Shown in pieces: positions 17,892-24,759 of a stretch of DNA of 64,000 nt. Within the stretch, counting starts at the first letter, position 1. Each line of letters begins with the position of its first letter. A program made the position numbers and the translations under genes. The stretch covers positions 310,001-374,000 of the forward strand of contig CAHJWL010000004.1 in the NCBI GenBank assembly GCA_903642235.1, given 5' to 3'. Source of the DNA: Acidobacteriaceae bacterium (lineage in GTDB: Bacteria; Acidobacteriota; Terriglobia; Terriglobales; Acidobacteriaceae). The notes below the pieces were generated by a model. It made no database searches, was not told the DNA's origin, and was given only the letters and a program-made list of their open reading frames with translations.

Positions 17892-19916
17892 TTACCTCAA
17901 CCACGTATTCTCAATCCCGTGCTGGATCTGTGGGCCAAGCTCTTCTTGCTCCAGGTCGGGCCGATGCTTCAACAGGTTCTCCTGTGCGAGCCGGTAGTGT
18001 TCCCGAGCCGAAGCCCATTCCTTTTCCTGTGCAAGTACGTCTGCCAGCTGCAGCTGTGTGCGGACCGACTCAGGTGCAAGCGTCGCAGCCTGCTGCGCAA
18101 GCGTAAGTGCCTGCTGCAGGTCGCCTCTCTGGACAAGCTCCGCTGAGTGACGAACATCAACCCAAGCTGAAGCGAGTGGCACCGAAAAGCTTCCCTGGTA
18201 AACATAAATACCGTCCTGCAGGATGGCGACCGGCTTCTGAGTTTGAAAGTGCGCATACGGGTTCAGGACTCCATCGCCGGATTCAACCCCTTCAAGATCG
18301 CTCTCGCTGATCAGGACGGTGCCACTAATTTGAGGCGGCACTTCCATCGGAAGATGGAACCACCATAAACCGCTAGGAGTCGGCAAGCGATGGCAGTGGA
18401 TGCCATAGTCTTGCGGCTGCACCGCGCCGTCCGGAAAATAAGCAAACCAGCAGTTGGAATCATGGTTCTGGTCGAGGTACTGCTTCACTGTCTTGAGCTG
18501 CTGACCCCAGTCCACATTGGCATCGCTGAGATAGCGCCTTACCTGCAGCGGACCACCCCACGCCTCATTCCCATATGCCATGTAATTTGGGCTGACGCGA
18601 ACAGTTGTGAAAACCTGCCATAGCAGCAGCACGATTGCGAGGACCGCCCAACCTCGTCCACGCCGGAGGAGCGTGGCAGCCGCAGATCCCGCCAGGATAT
18701 ACAAGAACGGATAGATGGGCATTAAGTGACGTGCGCCGATGTCGAAATGCGACGTGGTGACTACAGCGAAATACACACACACTGGCACAAGAAGAAAGAC
18801 CATTTGCCGAGCGTAAGCTCTACCTGCTCGCACCCAGAGAACGGAACCGAAGACGAGAGACAGCAAAAGCGGAAGCGTGGACTTAATGAGAAAGGCCACA
18901 GGAAAGTACTGCCAAGGTCCATGACGGTATACATGTCCGAAGAAGTAGCTGGTGTACTCCGCTTCTATGTGCTTCGTGTTTGCGAGTCCCCAAATGTAGG
19001 CCTGAGGCAGTACGTGAAACCGGGCAATAAGAGCCAGCTTTGCTGCGTTTGCGGGGTTTGGCATGGAGGCAAGATACTCACCAAGCGCAGGCGAGAGTTG
19101 AAGCGCGTCAGGCGCCGGTGCATATCGAAAGCCATAGAACGCCCAGAGCACCAGCAAAGCGCAGGCGAGGGCAGCAAGGGAGGCGGTCGACAATCGTGCG
19201 AACACTGCCATATTTCGCGTGCGCAGGCCTTCCGTCAGTGAAAGGAGCAGCAACATGGGCGCGATCAGGCCACCGGTGAACTTCGCCACCAGCCCCAGCC
19301 CCGCAAATAGGCCGGTGAGAAGTAACCGTCGCCAGCTAGGCTGAACGGAGTAGCGGTAGAACGCGTACACGGATGCCAACAGGAAGCAAGCACTGCCCAT
19401 GTCAGTCGAGATGAGCGTGCCATGCGCCAGAACGTTGGGGTCGAAGACGAATAGGAACAGAGCACAAACGCCCGCAAGCACTCCAAAGAATCTCTTGCCT
19501 GCCGCGTAGACGAGCAAGGCTGTGGCAAGGCTGAAGAGCATGCACGCCAGGCGTGCCGGAAAGAGAAGGCGGTCTCCACCATTTTGGAAGACGAATGCTC
19601 GGCCGGCAAGGAAGGCGTTCTCTGTCTGAGGCGTGCCCGTTCCGAGAGGCAAGGTGGGATGCAGTCTAAGGATAGAGAGCGCCGCTGTGATCTTGATCAG
19701 CGGCGGAACTTCGGCATTCGCTCTATAGTCATGCTGCTTCAGGATCAAGTAGCCGTCATACAGATGATGGCATTCATCCCAGTTCGCGGAGTAGAGCCGC
19801 GCCACATCAATCAGCTGCAGGCTGAAAATGCTGAAGAAGATTGTGACGAAGGCGAGAGCAAACGATCGCTTTCGCGCAGGCTCCGCATCAGTCCACGAGT
19901 TTACTGGCATGCACAC
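17892..19916 (-). CDS. GT39/PMT-like membrane glycosyltransferase with C-terminal TPR region
   Basis: The 674-residue integral membrane protein has about ten hydrophobic segments. The first periplasmic loop carries the acidic motif NWDECHHLYDG, as in GT-C enzymes of the PMT/ArnT type that use a polyprenyl-phosphate sugar donor. Conserved blocks AEVPPLIKI and FDPNVLAHGTLISTDMG are typical of GT39-like proteins. Residues ~590-660 form one or two TPR-like helix pairs (QRGDLQQALTLAQQAATLAP, EWASAREHYRLAQENL). The acceptor is unknown. It stands alone, with no glycan cluster nearby. Confidence 0.82.
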   Translation of the reverse strand: MCMPVNSWTDAEPARKRSFALAFVTIFFSIFSLQLIDVARLYSANWDECHHLYDGYLILKQHDYRANAEVPPLIKITAALSILRLHPTLPLGTGTPQTENAFLAGRAFVFQNGGDRLLFPARLACMLFSLATALLVYAAGKRFFGVLAGVCALFLFVFDPNVLAHGTLISTDMGSACFLLASVYAFYRYSVQPSWRRLLLTGLFAGLGLVAKFTGGLIAPMLLLLSLTEGLRTRNMAVFARLSTASLAALACALLVLWAFYGFRYAPAPDALQLSPALGEYLASMPNPANAAKLALIARFHVLPQAYIWGLANTKHIEAEYTSYFFGHVYRHGPWQYFPVAFLIKSTLPLLLSLVFGSVLWVRAGRAYARQMVFLLVPVCVYFAVVTTSHFDIGARHLMPIYPFLYILAGSAAATLLRRGRGWAVLAIVLLLWQVFTTVRVSPNYMAYGNEAWGGPLQVRRYLSDANVDWGQQLKTVKQYLDQNHDSNCWFAYFPDGAVQPQDYGIHCHRLPTPSGLWWFHLPMEVPPQISGTVLISESDLEGVESGDGVLNPYAHFQTQKPVAILQDGIYVYQGSFSVPLASAWVDVRHSAELVQRGDLQQALTLAQQAATLAPESVRTQLQLADVLAQEKEWASAREHYRLAQENLLKHRPDLEQEELGPQIQHGIENTWLR

Positions 19917-20205
19917 CAGCTTACCCTTCGGTACTAAGTGCGAATGTTTTCAGTTCGAGGGCCACCGGCGCCCACCACCAGTACGTTCTGCTAGATTGCT
20001 TGCGCCTCTAAGGAGAGGTTGAGAGCATGGCAAGATGTTTCTTCCACTCGACTCGGGCTAACAAGTAGCGCTCTGCTTTGTTCGTTTGCTATGTTGCCTT
20101 TCGCCATGGGTCAACTTCCACTTGGATAGCTAACTGGAGTCTCGACAATCGCAAGGCAAAACCCTAGAAGGTCCCGTGCTCGTCAAGGGCAACACGGAGG
20201 CTAGA

Positions 20206-20454
20206 TCAGTGAATATTCTCCAATGCGGTGAAGCGTTTGTCCGGCGGCACCAATTGCATGGCCACAAGATAGTTGATGGTCAGCCGTGCCGTACCGACGA
20301 AGACATGATGACACCTGCTGAGTCGTGTACCGTCCATCACAACCTGGCCGCCTCCATACTGCAGGACGCAGTCGGTAAGAGAGCAGTCTATAAAACGGGT
20401 GTTGTCAATTTCAAGGAGCTCGCCCGTTATCTGTTGGTCTCGGATGATCTTCAT
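20206..20454 (-). CDS. Small conserved-type hypothetical protein (82 aa)
   Basis: Residues 1-40 form a pentapeptide-like beta pattern (TRFIDCSLTDCVLQYGGG) followed by a Cys/His segment (RLSRCHHVFVG) and an amphipathic tail. I recognise the layout from small uncharacterised bacterial proteins but cannot name a function. Its ATG overlaps the stop of the upstream 64-codon frame (ATGA), which suggests coupling. Confidence 0.6.
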   Translation of the reverse strand: MKIIRDQQITGELLEIDNTRFIDCSLTDCVLQYGGGQVVMDGTRLSRCHHVFVGTARLTINYLVAMQLVPPDKRFTALENIH

Positions 20455-20645
20455 TCTTCAGCCTCTTTCGACAAGGTCAAACAAACCCTGCGGACTTGTT
20501 GATTACACAGTTTGATGCCCAGAGATCTTAAAGCACATGCATAATCCTCAACTTGTTCATTAGTCAGCAAAAAGGCTGAGTACGAGATCAAGAATGTCGA
20601 ACTTTCCGCAACTTCGGCTAGGACCCGCAGACAAGTGCAGGCCAT
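20451..20645 (-). CDS. Small hypothetical protein (64 aa)
   Basis: The frame from ATG 20645 to a stop overlapping the next start by four bases encodes MACTCLRVLAEVAESSTF ... NEQVEDYACALRSLGIKLC. No family is recognised. The ATGA overlap with the 82-aa gene is the main support. Its 5' end abuts the truncated SRAP gene on the other strand. Confidence 0.35.
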   Translation of the reverse strand: MACTCLRVLAEVAESSTFLISYSAFLLTNEQVEDYACALRSLGIKLCNQQVRRVCLTLSKEAEE

Positions 20646-20657
20646 GAAAATGACAGA

Positions 20658-21341
20658 GTGTGGAAAGCATGGAAAGCCATAAAGCCGGCTTCCCACCCTT
20701 CCCACACTCCTTGGAGATTCCTCAACGTCGCGCCGACGACATACCAGCCCATCATCCGGCAGAGCAGGGAATCGAACGACCGCGAGCTGGTCCTGGCTCG
20801 CTGGGGCCTGGTCCCGTTCTTCACCAAAGATCTGAAGGACGTGAAAGGCCTCTCCACGATCAACGCGAGAGCGGAGACGATCACGAAAGCTCCAACGTGG
20901 CGTGAGCCTTTCAAGAAACGCCGCTGCATCGTTCCAGTGAACAGCTTCTACGAGTGGCCGAAAGCCGGGAAGCCGCCAAAGCAGCCCTACTCCTTCGAGC
21001 TGACGAATGGAAACCTGATGGACTTTGCGGGCCTCTGGGACGCCTGGAAAGATGCTCAAGGTCATTGGCTCCAGAGCTTCGCCATTGTGACGACGCGAGC
21101 GAACGAGCTGATGGCGTCGATCCATCCTCGTATGCCGGTCATTCTGCACTCGCGAGATTACGACCGCTGGCTGGATCGGGAGGAGACGGAGCGTTTGCCG
21201 CTCGATCTGCTGCGGCCCTACGAGTCCGAAGAGATGGAAGTCCACGAGGCTAATCCGAAGGTGGGCAACATTCGGAACAACGGGCCGGAGATGATGCGGG
21301 CCGCCGCGAAAGCCGCCGAGGACGGCGAGCTGCCGTTGTAG
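20658..21341 (+). CDS. SRAP (YedK/HMCES-type) protein lacking its N-terminus and catalytic Cys
   Basis: SRAP proteins shield abasic sites in single-stranded DNA by a covalent bond through the N-terminal Cys2. Here residues from about NVAPTTYQPIIRQ onward match the family: RWGLVPFF, INARAET (Asn), SFYEWPK (Glu) and IHPRMPVIL (His). The usual MCGR start and the first ~25 residues are absent; the open frame begins at a GTG at 20658 with unrelated residues (MWKAWKAIKPASHP). Without Cys2 the protein cannot form the cross-link, so this is probably a truncated pseudogene; a repeat-like TGGAAAGCATGGAAAGCC at the junction hints at rearrangement. Confidence 0.75.
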   Translation: MWKAWKAIKPASHPSHTPWRFLNVAPTTYQPIIRQSRESNDRELVLARWGLVPFFTKDLKDVKGLSTINARAETITKAPTWREPFKKRRCIVPVNSFYEWPKAGKPPKQPYSFELTNGNLMDFAGLWDAWKDAQGHWLQSFAIVTTRANELMASIHPRMPVILHSRDYDRWLDREETERLPLDLLRPYESEEMEVHEANPKVGNIRNNGPEMMRAAAKAAEDGELPL

Positions 21342-21401
21342 CCTAACCCCGTTTGGAACATTTCGGAGCGGGGCCGAACCCGGTAGGCTGACCACAGTGG
21401 A

Positions 21402-21923
21402 ATGACGACATACGCTCTACTCTGCTTGCTGTTGGCCGCCGTTCCTGGGACGGCGCAGACGGACGCCCACCTTTACTCTCCTGGAATCAATCTGGAGAAA
21501 AGCGAGCTGGCCCAGGTCGAGACCGCGACCCGCAACCTGGATGTGGCTATGTACAGCTTCACCGACCGGGAGCTGGCGGAGGAGCTGGCCACGCTCGCCC
21601 GCAAGGGCGTGCGGGTCCGGGTCTATCGGGACCGTGAACAGTTCACGCAGGAGATGCAGTGGGGCGGGGTCAACACGACCAGCATCCTGTTTGCGGCGGG
21701 GGTCGAGGTGCGGGTAAAGGGTGCGAAGGATCTCATGCACCTCAAGAGCTATGCGATCGACGGCCACATGCTGCGTAGCGGTTCCGCAAATTGGTCTCCG
21801 ACCGGCCTCAAACGCCAGGACAACGATGTGCTGTACGAGTCCTCGCCCGATGCCGTGGGACGGTTCGAGGCCAAGTTTGAGGAGATGTGGGCCAAACCCT
21901 CGAATAGTGTTCCGGCGATCTAG
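21402..21923 (+). CDS. Secreted PLD-type nuclease (single HKD)
   Basis: The 173-residue protein has a signal peptide (TYALLCLLLAAVPGTAQ). One HKD motif, HLKSYAIDGHMLRSGSANWS, is at about residues 113-132, as in Nuc/EndA-like endonucleases that work as dimers with one HKD each. The spacing and length fit that small family. It probably degrades DNA in the periplasm or outside the cell. It follows the SRAP remnant by 60 bp on the same strand. Confidence 0.82.
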   Translation: MTTYALLCLLLAAVPGTAQTDAHLYSPGINLEKSELAQVETATRNLDVAMYSFTDRELAEELATLARKGVRVRVYRDREQFTQEMQWGGVNTTSILFAAGVEVRVKGAKDLMHLKSYAIDGHMLRSGSANWSPTGLKRQDNDVLYESSPDAVGRFEAKFEEMWAKPSNSVPAI

Positions 21924-21967
21924 CTTTTACCTTGTCAGAAAGCAACTGATCAGCGGTGAGAAAGGCA

Positions 21968-22000
21968 GATCAACTTCCCGTAACGGCGTTTGTCAGGACC
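21968..22000 (+). repeat. Dispersed intergenic repeat, copy 4
   Basis: ATCAACTTCCCGTAACGGCG followed by TTTGTCAGGACC matches the repeat family. It lies between convergent genes. Confidence 0.5.
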
Positions 22001-22014
22001 TTGCGTGATATCTG

Positions 22015-22416
22015 TCATCCCCAACGTTCACTATGTGCTCTTACATACCTGCGAAAGACATACGGCCAGGGGATGGCGAGGTAGACCAGCACTACCAGCG
22101 AGACAGCGAAGATCGTGGGCTTGATCGCCTCGTCGATATTACCGGCTCTCCACTGCGGTAACGGAACCAGGAAGAGCCACAGCGTCTTCCAGGCCACCTC
22201 CCAAAGAAAGATCGGCAGCATCTGGAGCGGATAACGCAGGCCAAGAAAGCACAACAGGGAGAAGGCGGCAAGCATACATGTTTCCACCCCCTGCATCAGC
22301 TCCCAATGCTTTGCAGGCATGAGGATGCCGGGCCAGAGAGAAAAGCTCAAGCCGACTGCAATCAGCAAATACATGGCGCGGAGCACGTACAAACGGAACA
22401 AAGAAACTTCGTTCAC
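22015..22416 (-). CDS. Small integral membrane protein (133 aa)
   Basis: Four hydrophobic segments are visible (AMYLLIAVGLSFSLW, TCMLAAFSLLCFLGL, WKTLWLFLVPLP, TIFAVSLVVLVYLAIPW), ending in a basic tail. No catalytic motif is seen and the function is unknown. It is the last of three genes behind an ArsR-type regulator. Confidence 0.65.
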   Translation of the reverse strand: MNEVSLFRLYVLRAMYLLIAVGLSFSLWPGILMPAKHWELMQGVETCMLAAFSLLCFLGLRYPLQMLPIFLWEVAWKTLWLFLVPLPQWRAGNIDEAIKPTIFAVSLVVLVYLAIPWPYVFRRYVRAHSERWG

Positions 22417-22464
22417 TGATCTCCTCTTTTCTGGAAACGTAAGCTCTTCCGGGGACAGTCCTAC

Positions 22465-22731
22465 CTACTCAACTTGTTTAAGAATTTTTTCAACGACGGC
22501 GAGCCGAGTCTGAATGTCGGTGAGCGTAGCACCGAACGACACGAGGGCCGTTGTCGTCTCAGACTGTGCGATCGAGCTCTTCTGGGCGATTTCGCGATAC
22601 GCTTCATCCTGAGCGAGCCGCACTCTCGCCTGCAGTACAGCAGACACGTACTTCATGAAGAAGACGAGAACCGCTGCGGCAGACGGAAAGAAAAACGCGG
22701 CAAGAAAGATGCTTTCGGTTGTTTGGGGCAT
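22465..22731 (-). CDS. Single-pass membrane protein with coiled-coil tail (88 aa)
   Basis: A transmembrane helix at ~residues 8-30 (FLAAFFFPSAAAVLVFFM) is followed by a charged heptad-like helix (RLAQDEAYREIAQK, then LTDIQTRLAVVEKILKQ). The function is unknown. It starts 8 bp after the ArsR-type gene, so they are co-transcribed; the regulator may control this membrane pair. Confidence 0.6.
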   Translation of the reverse strand: MPQTTESIFLAAFFFPSAAAVLVFFMKYVSAVLQARVRLAQDEAYREIAQKSSIAQSETTTALVSFGATLTDIQTRLAVVEKILKQVE

Positions 22732-22739
22732 GCAGACCT

Positions 22740-23072
22740 CTAGGGTTCCAGTTTGGTCGTCGCGAGGGTCTTAGCTGCTTCAGCGATGACAGCTGGCGTG
22801 AATTCCAGGTCGAAGCTACGAACTTCGAAGTAGTTGAGGGCCTTACCGTCCTTCGACAGCTCAAGCCGGCTAATAACCAGGCCCGCGTCCTCTAGCTTTT
22901 GCAGATGAAGATGCAGTAACGGACGGCTGATGCCAAGTTCACGCGCAAGCTGACTCACGTAGTTGCGGCCGCCCGTTGCAAGTGCCGCAATGATGCGCAG
23001 ACGATGCGGACTGGCAAGCGCCGCGACAACGGCCAGCAACTGGTCTCCTTTCAGGAGGGGGCGTTGTTTCAC
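22740..23072 (-). CDS. ArsR-type winged-helix regulator
   Basis: The 110-residue protein has the winged-helix core ASPHRLRIIAAL ... YVSQLARELGISRPLLHLHLQKLEDAGLV, typical of the ArsR/HTH_20 group. No metal-binding Cys pattern is present, so the signal is not an ArsR metal site. The GTG start lies about seven bases after a -10 box, implying a leaderless message. Two small membrane-protein genes follow in the same operon. Confidence 0.8.
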   Translation of the reverse strand: MKQRPLLKGDQLLAVVAALASPHRLRIIAALATGGRNYVSQLARELGISRPLLHLHLQKLEDAGLVISRLELSKDGKALNYFEVRSFDLEFTPAVIAEAAKTLATTKLEP

Positions 23073-23078
23073 GTGTCA

Positions 23079-23110
23079 AAAATACCTGACGGGTTGTGCC
23101 CTGTCAACCC
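23079..23110 (-). promoter_or_regulatory. Sigma-70-type promoter with overlapping inverted repeat
   Basis: On the minus strand: -35 TTGACA (23107-23102), exactly 17 bp, -10 TATTTT (23084-23079), then six bases and the GTG start of the ArsR-type gene. An inverted repeat GGGTTG (23091-23096)/CAACCC (23105-23110) covers the spacer and -35, a natural autoregulation site. Confidence 0.65.
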
Positions 23111-23278
23111 TTAACCAATAGGAGTCAGACAAGACGCGTGGCCCTTCGTGCGACTGGGAAACGACGATCCATTCCGCCAGTAAGTCTGTCCGAGGAAGAA
23201 ATGTCCCTGATCTCGTTGCAGGAAGGAGTGGCATCCGGAGAGCTCCTGAACGCAGGGACGCGGAGTAAGTAACGCCAA

Positions 23279-23300
23279 GTCGCATTAGCTGAAGTGATCC
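23279..23300 (-). repeat. Dispersed intergenic repeat, copy 5
   Basis: On the minus strand it reads GGATCACTTCAGCTAATGCG, one mismatch in 20 from the copy at 27403-27435. Confidence 0.55.
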
Positions 23301-23332
23301 GGCCCGAGCAGCCTATGTGCGGCCGGGAAGTA

Positions 23333-23366
23333 GGGTCAACTTGCCACAACCGCGTTTATTGGTACT
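23333..23366 (+). repeat. Dispersed intergenic repeat, copy 6
   Basis: GGGTCAACTTGCCACAACCG followed by CGTTTATTGGTACT matches the repeat family, including the GGTAC-type end. Confidence 0.45.
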
Positions 23367-23519
23367 GCTTTGGCCCGGTGTCGAGTTGTGTTCTGCACTA
23401 TAAGGAACCGAGAGCTTATGGCTTAGCTCCGAGATAAAGCGCATGGCGGCACAAGCGGATGACAGGGATGGTGTCCTTTGGTGTGGGCCTGCTCGAGGGT
23501 GCTTAGTTACTAGGAAGCC

Positions 23520-24698
23520 TCAAGGCTGTGAGATCGTCTTTGGAACTGTTTGCGTCTGCATGCGAGGTTGCTGCAGCGCAAGCCAGCGGCAGCGAAGAAA
23601 GCGGTTCCAGTACATCAGCACACCGGTGGCGGTGAGGACCGCGAGCGAGACACCGAGCAGGCACCAGAGAGCGCGCATCGCACCTCCCCAGAGATTGCCG
23701 AAGTGCAGCGGCTGCATGAGCCAGAGCAGCCAGTCGCCAAATGTCTTGTTCTGGCCGTAGTGACGAACGCTGCGGACAGAGGCGGAGCGTGGATCGAAGC
23801 GCACGATGTCTGCGTGGTTGAAGTCTTCCGGAGAGCGGAGATACATCCACACGTTTACGTCATGGCCGGGTGTGAGGCCGGGGTTGTAGACGATGGTCAG
23901 ACGGCCAGCAGGAACTACTTTCTGTGCGGCATCCAGTATGTTCTGCAGCGTTGCGGGGGCGTCTGCGAGAGAAACAGGAAGGGGCTCCGGCTCGGAGGAG
24001 AGAGGTGTCACAACAGCCAGGAGCTTGACGACGGGCTCATACCAGGCGAAGTAAACGCCAGAGAGCGCCCACCACAAGACGATCAGCAGCGTCCAGATGC
24101 CGAGGGCGTGATGGAGGTCGTAGTTGATGCGGCGCCAGTGGTGGCGAAATGAGACACGAAGCCCGCGTGTCCAGCCAACCAGACCGCGCCACCAGAGGAG
24201 CAGACCAGTGAGCGCAAGAACCAACAGGCCGATAGCGCCCAAGCCGTTCCACTGCATGCCATGGCGGGAGCCGAGCAGAAGGTAGAGGTGGAAGTCGTAG
24301 ACGACGTCAACCCAGGAACGCGGCAGAGGTTGGACGACGCCGGTCTGTGGTTCGGCGATGGCGCGAAGTTCTTCAGAGCCGCGAGTGAGATTGAGCTGAA
24401 AGACAGGGATGTGAGCGGAGGGCAGCGTGACGGAGCTGACCCCCGCGCCCTTGTAATACGCCTTCGCGTTCTCGATGACTCGTGGGAGGCTTGCGATATG
24501 CGCGGGGTCGAGGGGGGAGAGGTTGGACGGCAACGTGGAGCGGGTCAGGAGGTCGTGATAGACAAGCAGCGCGCCGGAGAGGGCGATGAGGATGAGATAG
24601 AGCGAGAGCAGCAGTCCAAGCCAGAGGTGGATTTGAAAAAGCGCGCGCCGGATGAAGAGCCGACGCGGGCGATGGACGAGATCGTGGAGGAGGGGCAT
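23520..24698 (-). CDS. PepSY-associated transmembrane protein (iron-regulated type)
   Basis: The 392-residue protein has the PepSY_TM layout: helix 1 (IHLWLGLLLSLYLILIALSGALLVY), a periplasmic PepSY-like region, helices near 160-215 (LLVLALTGLLLWWRGL, WTLLIVLWWALSGVYFAW) and a C-terminal helix (CLLGVSLAVLTATGVLMYW). Conserved His residues occur beside the helices (QIHLWLG, YDFHLYL, YDLHHALG, MQPLHFGN) and could bind haem. Such proteins are linked to reduction of ferric siderophores. It follows a siderophore receptor gene by 61 bp on the same strand. Confidence 0.83.
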   Translation of the reverse strand: MPLLHDLVHRPRRLFIRRALFQIHLWLGLLLSLYLILIALSGALLVYHDLLTRSTLPSNLSPLDPAHIASLPRVIENAKAYYKGAGVSSVTLPSAHIPVFQLNLTRGSEELRAIAEPQTGVVQPLPRSWVDVVYDFHLYLLLGSRHGMQWNGLGAIGLLVLALTGLLLWWRGLVGWTRGLRVSFRHHWRRINYDLHHALGIWTLLIVLWWALSGVYFAWYEPVVKLLAVVTPLSSEPEPLPVSLADAPATLQNILDAAQKVVPAGRLTIVYNPGLTPGHDVNVWMYLRSPEDFNHADIVRFDPRSASVRSVRHYGQNKTFGDWLLWLMQPLHFGNLWGGAMRALWCLLGVSLAVLTATGVLMYWNRFLRCRWLALQQPRMQTQTVPKTISQP

Positions 24699-24759
24699 AA
24701 GGCGTCAGCGAGGAAGAGATTCTCTGGACAGAAGAGGCGGAGGGGTCGTGTCGGCCCCG

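Larger units (their letters stand above)
23111..23519. other. Intergenic region holding two dispersed repeats
   Basis: No gene is supported. Two copies of the dispersed repeat, in opposite orientation, lie at 23279-23300 and 23333-23366. Confidence 0.4.

Noticed and set aside
20451..21395. 314-codon minus-strand frame
   Set aside because: Most of it is antisense to the SRAP gene; only the last 64 codons have any support and are listed separately.
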